Counted from the stretch's first letter, positions 41,586-50,665 are shown. The stretch is DNA of 64,000 nucleotides from Cohnella thailandensis (GCF_014212135.1 NZ_JACJVQ010000019.1:372001-436000), one strand, 5' to 3'. Program-made: numbers and translations. The notes: generated by a model not told the origin, from the letters alone.

Positions 41586-43544
41586 ATGAACACATTGAAT
41601 CGATATCCTTTTGAATACGAGAAGTCGAAGCCGTTCCTTCAGCAGGTGGGGGAATGGGTAGCCGACGTTTTTTACGACATTTTGCCGGAAGCCGGATTCG
41701 AGGTTCGCGACGAGCAGATCTACATGGCTTATCAGCTGGAGAGAGCGTTCGCGGACAAGGCGACCATCTTCGCCGAAGCGGGGGTAGGCACCGGCAAAAC
41801 CCTCGTCTACCTGCTTTACTCGATCTGCTACGCCCGTTACACCGGGAAACCGGTCATCATCGCCTGCGCCGACGAATCTCTCATCGAACAGCTCGCGAAA
41901 CCGGAGGGGGATCTGGCCAAGCTGGCGAAGCACTTGGATCTGGCGATCGACGCGAGACTGGGCAAGTCGCCGGACAAGTACCTCTGCCTGGTGAAGCTGG
42001 ACCAGGCCAGGGAGAAGGACGCGGAGGCCGAGCTGTTCGAGAGCGTCGCCGCGGAGCTGCCGGGCTTCGTCTACCGAAGCGCCGCGATGCAATCCTTCCA
42101 CGCGTACGGGGACCGCAAGCAATTCCCTCATCTGAACGATGAGCAATGGGAGCGGATCAATTGGGACCCGTTCCAGGATTGCTTCGTCTGCGACCGTCGC
42201 CATCGCTGCGGACAGACGCTGTCGCGCGACCATTATCGCGGTTCCGCCGACCTGATCGTCTGCTCGCACGACTTCTATATGGAGCACGTATGGACCTACG
42301 AGAGCCGCAAGCGGGAAGGCCAGCTGCCGCTTCTTCCGGAGCATAGCGCGGTCGTATTCGACGAGGGTCATCTTCTGGAAGCCGCGGCGCAGAAAGCGCT
42401 CACGTACCGCTTGAAGCATTCCGTCTTCGAAGCGTTGATCACTCGGATGCTCGAAGGCGAAGTGCGCGAATCGCTCGCTCTGAGCATCGAGGACGCGCTG
42501 CAGCGAAGCGACGCCCTATTCCATCTGCTGGAGAAGACGAGCGTTGAGATCGCCGGCTCGGATCGCCTCCGAATCCCGGTCGACGACGCTCTGCTTAAGG
42601 AGATCGGGCTGTTCCGCAAGGCGCTGGACCGGGTGGAAGAAGAGCTCGTCTTCGAGAGCGAGCTGTACACGCTGAACGACTATCATCTCAAGATCGTCGA
42701 AGAGCATCTGGAGATGATGCAGCGGGCTCTCGTCCTCTTCGCGCGAAGCGAGCCGCCGATCTGCTGGGCGCAGGACAGCGCGGAAGGGCTCACGCTGGTT
42801 ATCATGCCGAGAGCGGTGAAGGAGGTTCTTCGCGAGAGAGTATTCTCGCAGAGAATGCCCGTCGTCTTCTCGTCCGCGACGCTGTCGGCAGGGGGTTCCT
42901 TCGACTACGTGGCGGACAGCCTGGGCATCGACAAGTACCTGTCGTTCCGCGTCGATTCCCCTTACGAGTACGAAGAAAAGATGGAGGCCCTTGCCGTCCG
43001 GTGGGCGGGCAAGCCGTCGCTCGACGAGAAAACCCGCAAGGCGATGGAGCTTATCCGCCGCACCGACGGAAGGGCGCTGCTGCTCTTCCCGTCGAAGGAA
43101 GAGCTGGGACGGTTCAAGAGGGCCGGCGAGGAAGCTAGGCGTTACGTCGACTATCCGTTCTACTTCGAAGGAGAGAGGGAGATCAGCGACCTCATCTCCA
43201 GCTTCCAGAATGACGAACGAAGCGTGCTGGCGGCCGTTACCCTATGGGAGGGATTGGACATCCCGGGGCCTTCCCTGTCGAACGTGATCGTCTGGACGCT
43301 GCCTTGGCCTCCGAACGATCCGGTATTCGAAGCCCGAAGGAACGCCTCCGGCAACCCGTACGCCGAAGTGGACCTGCCTTACATGCAGCTGAGACTGCGC
43401 CAAGGCGTCGGACGCCTCATCCGCACCCGCGAGGACCGCGGAATCGTCGCGCTTCTGGATGAAAGGCTTACGGAATCCGAGGAGCTGCGATCGGTGGTGC
43501 AGGAGCTTCTTCCGGCCGGGGTTGAGCTTCGGCTTGAGCAGTAG
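41586..43544 (+). CDS. DinG/YpvA-type ATP-dependent DNA helicase
   Basis: Superfamily 2 helicase of the XPD/DinG group (652 aa), acting on DNA in the cytosol. Walker A in EAGVGTGKT; DEGH box in VVFDEGHLLEAA. Four Cys (YLCLV, then DCFVCDRRHRCG) fit the iron-sulphur cluster of the XPD group. The C-terminal motif VI region is LRQGVGRLIRTREDRG. Start: ATG 41586 is only one base from GGAGG, while TTG 41595 is 10 nt from it and gives a protein three residues shorter; either is possible. It resembles B. subtilis YpvA in size. Confidence 0.92.
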   Translation: MNTLNRYPFEYEKSKPFLQQVGEWVADVFYDILPEAGFEVRDEQIYMAYQLERAFADKATIFAEAGVGTGKTLVYLLYSICYARYTGKPVIIACADESLIEQLAKPEGDLAKLAKHLDLAIDARLGKSPDKYLCLVKLDQAREKDAEAELFESVAAELPGFVYRSAAMQSFHAYGDRKQFPHLNDEQWERINWDPFQDCFVCDRRHRCGQTLSRDHYRGSADLIVCSHDFYMEHVWTYESRKREGQLPLLPEHSAVVFDEGHLLEAAAQKALTYRLKHSVFEALITRMLEGEVRESLALSIEDALQRSDALFHLLEKTSVEIAGSDRLRIPVDDALLKEIGLFRKALDRVEEELVFESELYTLNDYHLKIVEEHLEMMQRALVLFARSEPPICWAQDSAEGLTLVIMPRAVKEVLRERVFSQRMPVVFSSATLSAGGSFDYVADSLGIDKYLSFRVDSPYEYEEKMEALAVRWAGKPSLDEKTRKAMELIRRTDGRALLLFPSKEELGRFKRAGEEARRYVDYPFYFEGEREISDLISSFQNDERSVLAAVTLWEGLDIPGPSLSNVIVWTLPWPPNDPVFEARRNASGNPYAEVDLPYMQLRLRQGVGRLIRTREDRGIVALLDERLTESEELRSVVQELLPAGVELRLEQ

Positions 43545-43621
43545 GATCAGGGAAGCGTACAACGCGTTATGGTTGGGACGGCGCAGGAACATGATAGTCT
43601 CGACCCGCCGTTCGTGCCGAT

Positions 43622-43650
43622 TTGTTCTTGGCTTCCGATTCCAATACAAT
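43622..43650 (+). promoter_or_regulatory. Promoter of the alarmone synthetase gene
   Basis: TTGTTC (43622-43627) and TACAAT (43645-43650) with a 17-bp spacer, 58 bp before the start at 43709. Confidence 0.6.
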
Positions 43651-43708
43651 ATAAGGGATTGGCATGGGAGCTTAGAGCCCGTTAAACAGCAACGAACGGA
43701 GAGATTGG

Positions 43709-44449
43709 ATGAATACATTCCCGGTAGCGCAGCTTAAGCAATTCAGAGACGAAATCACTCGCTTCATGATGCTATACAAATTCGCACTCGCCGAGCTGGA
43801 GACGAAGGTAGAGATCCTTCAGGAGGAATTCCAGCTGCTGCACGATTACAATCCGATCGAACATACGAAGTCGAGACTGAAGTCCCCGGAGAGCATCCTG
43901 AACAAAATCCGACGCAAAAACTGCATGTTCAGCCTGCCGGAGATCCGCCGGAACATCAAGGACATCGCAGGGCTTCGCATTACGTGTTCGTTCATCTCGG
44001 ACATTTACCGCATTCGGGACATGCTCCTGTCGCAGAGCGATCTGACCCTGATCGAGGAGAAGGATTACATCGAACGGCCGAAAGGCAACGGATACCGCAG
44101 TCTCCATCTGCTCGTCGGGGTCCCGGTATTCATGTCGGACCGGGAGGAGCAGGTGTGCGTCGAGATTCAGATCCGCACGATCGCGATGGATTTCTGGGCG
44201 AGCCTGGAGCACAAGATCTATTACAAGTACGAGGAGACGGTTCCGAGCCGCTTGACGGAAGAGCTGAAGGAAGCCGCCGAAGCCGCGTTCTATCTGGATA
44301 AGAAGATGGAGAGGCTGCAGGACGAGATCAGCCAGATCAAGTCGGAGAGGGAAGACGAGCTGGAGCTGAAGCTAGGTCAGCTTCTAGGGCAAGCGGCTCC
44401 GCTTCAAATCTCTCCGGAGCTGCTGAGGCTGTTCTCCGGCAGCGAATAA
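43709..44449 (+). CDS. Small alarmone synthetase (RelQ/YjbM-like)
   Basis: Synthesises (p)ppGpp from ATP and GTP/GDP; stringent-response factor in the cytosol. The 246 residues hold only the synthetase domain: RLKSPESILNKIRRK, DIAGLRITCSFISDIYRI, GNGYRSLHLLV and EIQIRTIAMDFWASLEHKIYYKY, all typical of the single-domain RelQ class. There is no HD hydrolase and no TGS domain. The C-terminal helical extension has charged repeats. It has its own promoter at 43622-43650 and a GGAGAG site before ATG 43709. Confidence 0.93.
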   Translation: MNTFPVAQLKQFRDEITRFMMLYKFALAELETKVEILQEEFQLLHDYNPIEHTKSRLKSPESILNKIRRKNCMFSLPEIRRNIKDIAGLRITCSFISDIYRIRDMLLSQSDLTLIEEKDYIERPKGNGYRSLHLLVGVPVFMSDREEQVCVEIQIRTIAMDFWASLEHKIYYKYEETVPSRLTEELKEAAEAAFYLDKKMERLQDEISQIKSEREDELELKLGQLLGQAAPLQISPELLRLFSGSE

Positions 44450-44545
44450 AGCCGATTCCGGGCGGATAGAACCGCTGATAAGCGGCAACACTGTTTATCT
44501 ATTCGCGCATCGTTCAATCGTTCCAACGCCCGGAGGAGCAGACTT

Positions 44546-45430
44546 TTGGAAGCTTACGAGAAAATCAAACAGGGCGAAAGAGGAGCCATGCTCAGCATCG
44601 GCGTCTATATCGTTCTTGCCTGCTTGAAAATCATTATCGGATACGCCTACCATTCCGAAGCGCTAAGCGCGGACGGCCTGAACAATTCCACCGACATCGT
44701 CGCTTCCGCGGCGGTGTTGATCGGGCTGCGCATCTCCAGGAAGCCGCCGGACCGCGATCACCGGTACGGCCATTTCCGCGCGGAGACGGTGGCCGCTCTA
44801 ATCGCTTCGTTTATCATGATCGTCGTGGGACTTCAAGTCCTCTATCAAGCGGTGACGAATTTCGCCGCGGGCACGTACGATGAGCCGGAATACCTGACCG
44901 CTTGGACCGCGTTGTTCTGTTCGATCGTCATGTTCGTCGTCTACGGCTATAATTTGCGATTGGCGAAGAGGATAGGCAGCAACGCGATAATGGCGACGGC
45001 CCAGGACAATCGTTCCGACGCGCTCGTCAGCCTCGGCGCCTTCGTCGGCATCATCGGCGCCAAGCTAGGGCTGGCCTGGCTGGACCCGGTCGCCGCGTTC
45101 GCGGTCGGCGTCCTTATCTGCAAGACGGCCGTCGATATTTTCCGCGACGCGACGCATGCGCTGACGGACGGCTTCGACGACCGGACGCTGAAGGAGTTCC
45201 GCAGCACGATCGAGAATACGCCCGGCGTCGGGGGCGTAAAGGACCTGAAAGCCCGAATTCACGGCAACAACGTTCTTCTCGACGTGACGGTCGAGGTGGC
45301 GTCCAGCATGAACGTGGCCGAAAGCCACGACATTACGGAAGAAATCGAGAAGCGAATGAACGCAGAGCACGACGTGGCGCATGTGTTCATTCATATCGAA
45401 CCGGAGGAGGAAGGGGCTCAGTCCAATTAG
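44546..45430 (+). CDS. Cation diffusion facilitator metal exporter
   Basis: CDF-family metal/proton antiporter (294 aa), exporting Zn, Co, Mn or Fe across the membrane. Six helices; metal-site motifs SADGLNNSTDIVAS (helix 2) and DHRYGHFRAETVAAL after helix 2, a second site in NRSDALVSLG (helix 5), and a cytosolic C-terminal ferredoxin-like domain from about residue 210. TTG start at 44546 with CGGAGGAG upstream. The ArsR-type gene at 46085 carries a complete CzrA-type zinc site, which suggests zinc as the cation. Confidence 0.93.
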   Translation: MEAYEKIKQGERGAMLSIGVYIVLACLKIIIGYAYHSEALSADGLNNSTDIVASAAVLIGLRISRKPPDRDHRYGHFRAETVAALIASFIMIVVGLQVLYQAVTNFAAGTYDEPEYLTAWTALFCSIVMFVVYGYNLRLAKRIGSNAIMATAQDNRSDALVSLGAFVGIIGAKLGLAWLDPVAAFAVGVLICKTAVDIFRDATHALTDGFDDRTLKEFRSTIENTPGVGGVKDLKARIHGNNVLLDVTVEVASSMNVAESHDITEEIEKRMNAEHDVAHVFIHIEPEEEGAQSN

Positions 45431-45464
45431 CGTTGAGCAGACCGTGCGGTTGGATGGGGCCCCG

Positions 45465-46043
45465 ATGACATTCATCATGACCGATTATGAATTGCTATCG
45501 AATAAGGCGAACGACGAAACGACCGCCAGACAAGCGTTGCCGGAGGATGCCGAAGCGGTCATGGAGCTGCTCGTTCAGACGGCGACTTGGCTTCGCAGCA
45601 CGGGTTCCGCGCAATGGAGCGGACTGCTCGAAGGGAACGATTCCCATCGCACTTCGGATGCCGTTCGAAGAGGCGATGTGTTCGTATTCGAGGAGGAAGG
45701 GCATCTCGCGGGAATGGTCATGCTGCTTCGGCAGCCGAGCGACTGGGACCGGGAGCTGTGGGGGGAGGAGGGCCATGAGGGAGCGGTATACGTTCACCGG
45801 CTCGCCGTCTCCAGGCTCTTCCGGGGCAAGCGGCTTGGGCGCGATATCATGGAATGGGTGAAGAACGGCATTCGCTTCGAGGGTCAAGATCGGGTGAGGC
45901 TGGACTGCATAGCGGATAATCCGACCCTGAACGATTTTTATTCCCGTTTGGGCTTCGCGCATTGCGGCATCTCGGACGCGGCCGGAAGCGAATTCTGCAA
46001 GTACGAGCTTCGGCTTCCCCCTTCGCGGCCGGATTTGCTATAA
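45465..46043 (+). CDS. GNAT-family N-acetyltransferase
   Basis: Acetyl-CoA-dependent acetyltransferase of about 192 aa. The core is VYVHRLAVSRLFRGKRLGRDIMEW, with the RxxGxG-like acetyl-CoA loop here RGKRLG, and DNPTLNDFYSRLGF at the C-terminal motif B. The start is uncertain: ATG 45465 and ATG 45477 are both possible, and in-frame GTG 45444 and TTG 45450 lie upstream. It is placed between the CDF exporter and the ArsR gene. The acceptor substrate is unknown. Confidence 0.8.
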   Translation: MTFIMTDYELLSNKANDETTARQALPEDAEAVMELLVQTATWLRSTGSAQWSGLLEGNDSHRTSDAVRRGDVFVFEEEGHLAGMVMLLRQPSDWDRELWGEEGHEGAVYVHRLAVSRLFRGKRLGRDIMEWVKNGIRFEGQDRVRLDCIADNPTLNDFYSRLGFAHCGISDAAGSEFCKYELRLPPSRPDLL

Positions 46044-46084
46044 TGACGTCAATCCTAGTGTTCAACGCGAAAGGGGCATCTGAC

Positions 46085-46450
46085 ATGGAACCGTCGATCC
46101 TGGAGGAGTGCGAAGACGCCTGCGTCGGGACGCAGCCGGATCTGGGCGCGGTGCGGGAGCAGCTGCTCGACGAATCTTCCGTCATCGAGATGGCGGAATG
46201 GTTCAAGGCTCTTAGCGATCCGACGAGAGTAAAGCTCATCGGCGCGCTTCTTGAGAGGGAGCTGTGCGTTCACGATCTCGCGGAACTGCTGGAGATGGGG
46301 CAGTCGGCCGTCTCGCATCAGCTTCGCTACCTTCGCAACGTGCGAATGGTCAAGAGACGCAAGGTCGGCAAAACGGTCTATTATTCGCTGGACGATTCGC
46401 ACATCGAGCAGATCTTCCACGTGACGCTGCAGCATCTGAAGCACAAATAA
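46085..46450 (+). CDS. ArsR/SmtB-family metal-sensing repressor (CzrA-like)
   Basis: Winged-helix repressor of 121 aa. The DNA-reading helix is in VHDLAELLEMGQSAVSHQLRYLRNV. The alpha-5 zinc site of CzrA is intact: Asp-x-His in DDSH and His-x-x-His in QHLKH, with exactly the CzrA spacing (0, +2, +13, +16). The N-terminus also has paired Cys (EECEDAC). ATG 46085 with AAGGGG upstream. Located behind a CDF exporter, it likely derepresses zinc or cobalt efflux. A terminator follows. Confidence 0.92.
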   Translation: MEPSILEECEDACVGTQPDLGAVREQLLDESSVIEMAEWFKALSDPTRVKLIGALLERELCVHDLAELLEMGQSAVSHQLRYLRNVRMVKRRKVGKTVYYSLDDSHIEQIFHVTLQHLKHK

Positions 46451-46452
46451 AA

Positions 46453-46505
46453 TCGGGGCTATCCTGGGAGACTTATCGTCTCTAGGGATCGGCTCCGGTT
46501 TTTTT
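46453..46505 (+). terminator. Rho-independent terminator
   Basis: A long imperfect stem (46453-46472 with 46478-46498, with G-U pairs) and a run of seven T at 46499-46505, after the ArsR-type gene. Confidence 0.8.
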
Positions 46506-46521
46506 GTCGGGAGGAGATTCC

Positions 46522-48036
46522 TTGGCCTCGTTCCGTTCATACAATGAGAAGAATGAACGGGCGAATGGGGTGGACGGGATTATGGGGATCAAGACGGGAG
46601 AGAAGTATTTGGCTCGCATTGACCAGGCGAATCCCGAGGTTTGGCTGCAAGGCGAGCGACTGTCGGGGAGACTGTCCGAGCATCCCGCTTTTCATGGCCT
46701 GATGAGAACGCAAGCGTCGCTCTACGATATGCAGGTACATGAGGAATACCGGAGCAAGCTTACTTATTCCTGCCCGGAGACGGGTGAGCCGATCGGCTTG
46801 TCCTATCTGCAGCCGAGAACGAAACGGGACCTGGCGAGGAGAAGGGGGATGATGCAGCTTTGGGCCGAGAAGCATCATGGCTTCCTGGGCCGATCTCCCG
46901 ATTACATGAACACCGCGATGATGGCTTTCGGCGCGTCGGCCCGATTGTTCGAGAAGGACTACCCGGAGTATGCGGACAATGTGAAAAGCTACTTGAAATA
47001 CTGCAGGGAACAGGATATCACCTTGTCCCACGCGTTCATTCAGCCTCCTTCGGCGCGCATCTCCTCGTTCCTCCAATCTCTGGAGCTCCCCGCGGCCGCG
47101 CATGTCGTCGAACGGAACGCGGAAGGCATCGTCGTCAGCGGAGCTTTCTACATGACGACTCAAGGGGTGACGGCGGAAGAGATTATCGTCTTTCCGGTAC
47201 CGCTACCTCACGTGTCCACGACGGAGAATCCATACGCGTTCGTCTTCGCCGTGCCGAACAATCTCGAAGGAATGAAGTTCGTCTGCAGAGAGAACTGGGC
47301 GACGATGAATTCGGCCTACGATCACCCTCTTAGCTCCGCGTTGGATGAGATGGATACTCTCGTTATTTTCGACCATGTCCAAGTGCCTGCCGATCGGGTC
47401 TTCCTGTGCGGGGATCCGTTCATGGTGAACCTCTGGATGCAAGAAAGCCGGTTCCACACGCATGCTTCTCATCAGATCCTATGCCGGGTGACCGCCAAGT
47501 CGGAGTTCATCAGCGGGGTGCTCGAGAGCTTGATCGATACGATGGGGTTATCCGCCTATTCGCACGTGACGGAGAAATCCGCGGAAGTCATCTCGATCGT
47601 CGAAACGCTCAAATCGATGCTCATCGCTTCCGAAGCGACGGCCAAGAAGGACCGCTTCGGCTCGATGCTTCCGAACCCGGACATCCTGTACGCCGCGAAC
47701 TTCCTCTATCCTCGGCTTTATCCCCGAATGATCGATATCCTGCAGCTCGTCGGAGCCGGCGGGCTGATCATGCTGCCGGGAGAGAAGGATTTCGCCTCGG
47801 CGAACGGGCCTGAGCTGGAGACTTACTTGAGAACGAGCGGCGCGGACGCGAAGAACAAAACCGCGCTTATGCGTCTAGCCTGGGAGATCGGCGCCAGCTC
47901 GTTCGGGGGTCGCCAGACGCTTTACGAACGGTTCTTCTTCGGGGATTCGACAAGGGTCGCGGGCCGGCTCGTCGAACATTATTCCCTGCGGAAAAAGCAC
48001 ATGAAACGGGTTGCCGAGTTTCTGAAGAGGGAATAA
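46522..48036 (+). CDS. 4-hydroxyphenylacetate 3-monooxygenase-type flavoprotein (HpaB family)
   Basis: FADH2-using aromatic monooxygenase, large component, of the HpaB/YoaI group, within the acyl-CoA dehydrogenase fold (504 aa). Evidence includes the N-terminal IKTGEKYLARI, LSYLQPRTKRDLARRR, FVCRENWATMNSAYDHPLS, IFDHVQVPADRVFL and the C-terminal ERFFFGDSTRVAGRL. Start: TTG 46522 follows GGGAGGAG by 7 nt; ATG 46582 (Met-Gly-Ile-Lys-Thr-Gly), where family alignment begins, is a second option. It needs a flavin reductase partner; one candidate (56139) lies 8 kb downstream, but no link is shown. Aromatic substrate unknown. Confidence 0.9.
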   Translation: MASFRSYNEKNERANGVDGIMGIKTGEKYLARIDQANPEVWLQGERLSGRLSEHPAFHGLMRTQASLYDMQVHEEYRSKLTYSCPETGEPIGLSYLQPRTKRDLARRRGMMQLWAEKHHGFLGRSPDYMNTAMMAFGASARLFEKDYPEYADNVKSYLKYCREQDITLSHAFIQPPSARISSFLQSLELPAAAHVVERNAEGIVVSGAFYMTTQGVTAEEIIVFPVPLPHVSTTENPYAFVFAVPNNLEGMKFVCRENWATMNSAYDHPLSSALDEMDTLVIFDHVQVPADRVFLCGDPFMVNLWMQESRFHTHASHQILCRVTAKSEFISGVLESLIDTMGLSAYSHVTEKSAEVISIVETLKSMLIASEATAKKDRFGSMLPNPDILYAANFLYPRLYPRMIDILQLVGAGGLIMLPGEKDFASANGPELETYLRTSGADAKNKTALMRLAWEIGASSFGGRQTLYERFFFGDSTRVAGRLVEHYSLRKKHMKRVAEFLKRE

Positions 48037-48065
48037 TTAATGGCGATAATTATTGGCATTAATTA
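48034..48065. repeat. AT-rich inverted repeat at the HpaB-type gene end
   Basis: TAATTAATG (48034-48042) and CATTAATTA (48057-48065) form a perfect 9-bp inverted repeat overlapping the stop codon. It lacks a T run. It may be a weak terminator or a binding site for the following promoter. Confidence 0.4.
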
Positions 48066-48121
48066 AATACATTAAATAATGACGGCCGAATGACGGGATG
48101 CCGTCGAATTCGAAATTGTGC

Positions 48122-48151
48122 TTGCATCCGAACGGCGAACGTGCCTATAAT
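48122..48151 (+). promoter_or_regulatory. Promoter of the T-box/aminotransferase unit
   Basis: TTGCAT (48122-48127), 18-bp spacer and a perfect TATAAT (48146-48151), just upstream of the T-box leader. Confidence 0.7.
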
Positions 48152-48157
48152 AGCGTT

Positions 48158-48428
48158 AATTTCATACACGAACGATAAATTCAATGACGAGAAAGAGTAC
48201 GTTATCCATCTGTTCCTCCAGAGAGTCGGGCGAGGTGAGAGCCGACGTTCGGATGATAACCGAAAGCCATCTCCGAGAAGCGGGCTGAATCGAGTAGGCT
48301 CCGACGCAATTCCAGCGTTAACGGGAACGCGTATTGATGGATACGCGAGAGAGTGCCGTCCTTTGAACGGGCGGAACTAGGGTGGTAACACGGGTGCAGA
48401 CTCGTCCCTTTTTGGGGACGGGTTTTTT
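48158..48428 (+). promoter_or_regulatory. T-box riboswitch leader
   Basis: tRNA-sensing leader. The loop-E strand AGTA is at 48196-48199, with CCAGAGAG and GGTGAGAGCC-type stem I bulges. GAA at 48287-48289 precedes the specifier. The T-box sequence AGGGTGGTAACACGGG is at 48379-48394, and a terminator stem 48401-48422 is followed by six T. The tRNA-acceptor bulge TGGT would pair with a discriminator A. Specifier register is uncertain: ATC (Ile, 48289-48291), TCG (Ser, 48290-48292) or CGA (Arg, 48291-48293). Discriminator A is against Ser. Uncharged tRNA would allow readthrough into the aminotransferase gene. Confidence 0.88.
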
Positions 48429-48471
48429 GTTTTTTCTTAAGGTTCATAAGCGATTAAGGGGGCAAATTCGA

Positions 48472-49659
48472 ATGGCTAAACAGCTTACTTATCCGACGAT
48501 CCGGGAGCGGATGAATCCGATCGTCCGCGACATTCCTCCGTCGGGGATCCGCAAGTTCTTTGATCTGCTCGAAGGGAGAAAGGAGGTCATCTCTCTCGGC
48601 GTAGGAGAACCGGACTTCGCTACTCCGGCGTCGGTCCGGGAGGCTTGCATCCGCGCGTTGGAGCAAGGGAGGACGTCCTATACCTCGAATGCCGGCATGC
48701 CGGAGCTGAGAGAGGCGATCGCGGAATATTTGAGCGAAGAGTTCGGAGTCGGCTATTCGCCGGAACAAGAGATTCTCGTTACCGTCGGAAGCAGCGAGGC
48801 GATCGATCTCGCGCTGCGAACGTTGATCTGTCCCGGGGACGAGATTCTGATTCCCGTTCCTTGCTACATCTCCTATTCGCCGATTACGTCTCTGGGCATG
48901 GGGGTGACCGTTCCCGTCGAGACCGAGGCGAAAGACGGCTTTAAGCTGACCGTCGAGGCGTTAAAAGCCAAGCTGACGCCTCGGACGAAAGTGCTTATTC
49001 TCTGCTACCCGAACAATCCGACCGGCGCGACGATGACCTATGAGGAATGGCTTCCGATCTCGAGATTCGTAGAGGAGAACGATCTGATCGTCATCGCAGA
49101 CGAGATCTATGCGGAGCTTACTTACGAGGGGAAGCCGACCAGCTTCGCCTCGCTTCCCGGAATGAAGGACCGGACGCTGCTCGTCAGCGGCTTCTCGAAG
49201 GCGTTCGCGATGACGGGCTGGCGGGTCGGGTACGTATGCGGCCACCGGGAGCTCATCGGCGCGATGCTGAAGATCCATCAATACACCGTCATGTGCGCTC
49301 CGATCCTCGGGCAGATCGCGGCGATCGAATCGTTGAAGAACGGCAGGGAAGAGAAGGAGCGGATGATCGAATCCTACGATCGGCGCAGGAAGCTGTTCGT
49401 GGAGGGGCTTCGCCAAATCGGGCTTCCTTGCCTGGAGCCTCGCGGCGCTTTCTACGCGTTCCCCTCGATCGCGAGCACGGGACTGACGTCCGTCCAGTTC
49501 GCCGAGCGGCTGCTGAACGAAGCGAATGTCGTTACCGTTCCCGGGGACGTGTTCGGCGCCGGCGGGGAAGGGCACATTCGCTGCACGTACGCGGCTTCGC
49601 CGACCCAATTGAACGAGGCGTTGGAGAGAATGGATAAATGGCTTAGGAGTTTTCGTTAA
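48472..49659 (+). CDS. PLP-dependent aminotransferase (class I/II, PatA/AspC-like)
   Basis: Fold-type I aminotransferase of 395 aa. Substrate-binding LGVGEPDFATP; PLP-site YPNNPTGATM; the Schiff-base Lys is in SGFSKAFAMTGWRVGY; phosphate-binding Arg follows. It resembles B. subtilis PatA and AspC relatives, so the amino donor could be aspartate, a diaminopimelate intermediate or a branched-chain/aromatic amino acid. Start ATG 48472 with AAGGGGG 8 nt upstream, just after the T-box terminator. T-box control says that its product or substrate pathway responds to one charged tRNA; identifying the specifier would narrow the function. Confidence 0.92.
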   Translation: MAKQLTYPTIRERMNPIVRDIPPSGIRKFFDLLEGRKEVISLGVGEPDFATPASVREACIRALEQGRTSYTSNAGMPELREAIAEYLSEEFGVGYSPEQEILVTVGSSEAIDLALRTLICPGDEILIPVPCYISYSPITSLGMGVTVPVETEAKDGFKLTVEALKAKLTPRTKVLILCYPNNPTGATMTYEEWLPISRFVEENDLIVIADEIYAELTYEGKPTSFASLPGMKDRTLLVSGFSKAFAMTGWRVGYVCGHRELIGAMLKIHQYTVMCAPILGQIAAIESLKNGREEKERMIESYDRRRKLFVEGLRQIGLPCLEPRGAFYAFPSIASTGLTSVQFAERLLNEANVVTVPGDVFGAGGEGHIRCTYAASPTQLNEALERMDKWLRSFR

Positions 49660-49705
49660 AAGGATCATGAAAGCTCCGTCCCACTCGAGAGCGCATGCAC
49701 AACAA

Positions 49706-49746
49706 AACGCCTCCGGACATGCGGTTTCAGCATGCCCGAAGGCGTT
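49706..49746. terminator. Shared (bidirectional) terminator hairpin
   Basis: A 17-bp imperfect stem (49706-49722 with 49730-49746) between convergent genes. The minus strand then reads TTTTGTTG, the plus strand TTTAAC. It most clearly serves trhO. Confidence 0.75.
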
Positions 49747-49759
49747 TAACTAGAGAGTA

Positions 49760-50665
49760 TTAACGAGACGCAGCCAGCTCGCGATCGTGCTCTTCGCATT
49801 CGGAGGAGCAGTAGCCGTGCTTCGACTCCAGGCAATCCGGGCAGACGATGTGCTGAAGATGGCACGTGTCGTCCGCGCAGTTGATGTACGTGTCCGCCGG
49901 CTCCCCGCAGTGGTGGCAGCGGCCGACGACGACGTCCTCGTCCGTATGGTTGATCGGAACCGAGATCCGTTCGTCGAAGACGTAGCATTTGCCGTCGAAC
50001 AGGCGGCCTTTGACCTCTTCGTCCTTGCCGTAGGTGACGATTCCGCCTTCCAGTTGGTAGACGTCCTCGAAGCCCTCGCTCATCAGGACGCCGGTCAGCT
50101 TCTCGCAGCGGATGCCGCCCGTGCAATAGGTGAGCACCTTCTTGTTCTTGTGTTCGCCCATGTTCTTGCGCACCCACTCGGGGAACTCCTTAAACGACTC
50201 GACGCTCGGACGGATCGCTCCGCGGAAGTGGCCGAGATCCCATTCGTAATCGTTGCGGCCGTCCAGAATGACGACATCGTCGCGCTGCAGGTATTCATGG
50301 AATTCCTTCGGGGACAAGCGTTTGCCGCTGACGACGTTCGGGTCGAGAGGCTTCTCGTACCGCAAGGTAACGAGCTCCGGCTTGAGGCGAACGAACATTT
50401 TCTTGAAGGCGTGGCCGTCAGAATCGTCGATCTTGAAGACGATGTCGGAGAAGAGAGGATTGGCCTTCAAATCCCGCATGTATTGCTCGGTTTGCTCGTA
50501 CGTACCGGATACCGTTCCGTTGATGCCTTCCTCCGCGACGAGAATGCGTCCCTTGAGACCCAGAGCATGGCAGTAGGCGCGATGCTCGTTCGCGAACGCC
50601 TCCGCGTCCGGAATGTTGACGTACTTATAATAAAGCAGCACTCGATATTGGGGTTGATTGATCAT
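49760..50665 (-). CDS. trhO: tRNA uridine(34) hydroxylase TrhO (rhodanese-like)
   Basis: Oxygen-dependent enzyme making 5-hydroxyuridine at the tRNA wobble position (301 aa; YbfQ/YceA group). An N-terminal acylphosphatase-like domain (about residues 1-95; RVLLYYKYVNI, GRILVAEEGINGTVSG) precedes a rhodanese domain with active-site Cys in TYCTGGIRCEKL. A Cys-rich tail follows (CHHCGEPADTYINCADDTCH...CPDCL). Start ATG 50665 with AGAAAGGA upstream. It is convergent with the aminotransferase gene and single. Confidence 0.94.
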   Translation of the reverse strand: MINQPQYRVLLYYKYVNIPDAEAFANEHRAYCHALGLKGRILVAEEGINGTVSGTYEQTEQYMRDLKANPLFSDIVFKIDDSDGHAFKKMFVRLKPELVTLRYEKPLDPNVVSGKRLSPKEFHEYLQRDDVVILDGRNDYEWDLGHFRGAIRPSVESFKEFPEWVRKNMGEHKNKKVLTYCTGGIRCEKLTGVLMSEGFEDVYQLEGGIVTYGKDEEVKGRLFDGKCYVFDERISVPINHTDEDVVVGRCHHCGEPADTYINCADDTCHLQHIVCPDCLESKHGYCSSECEEHDRELAASR

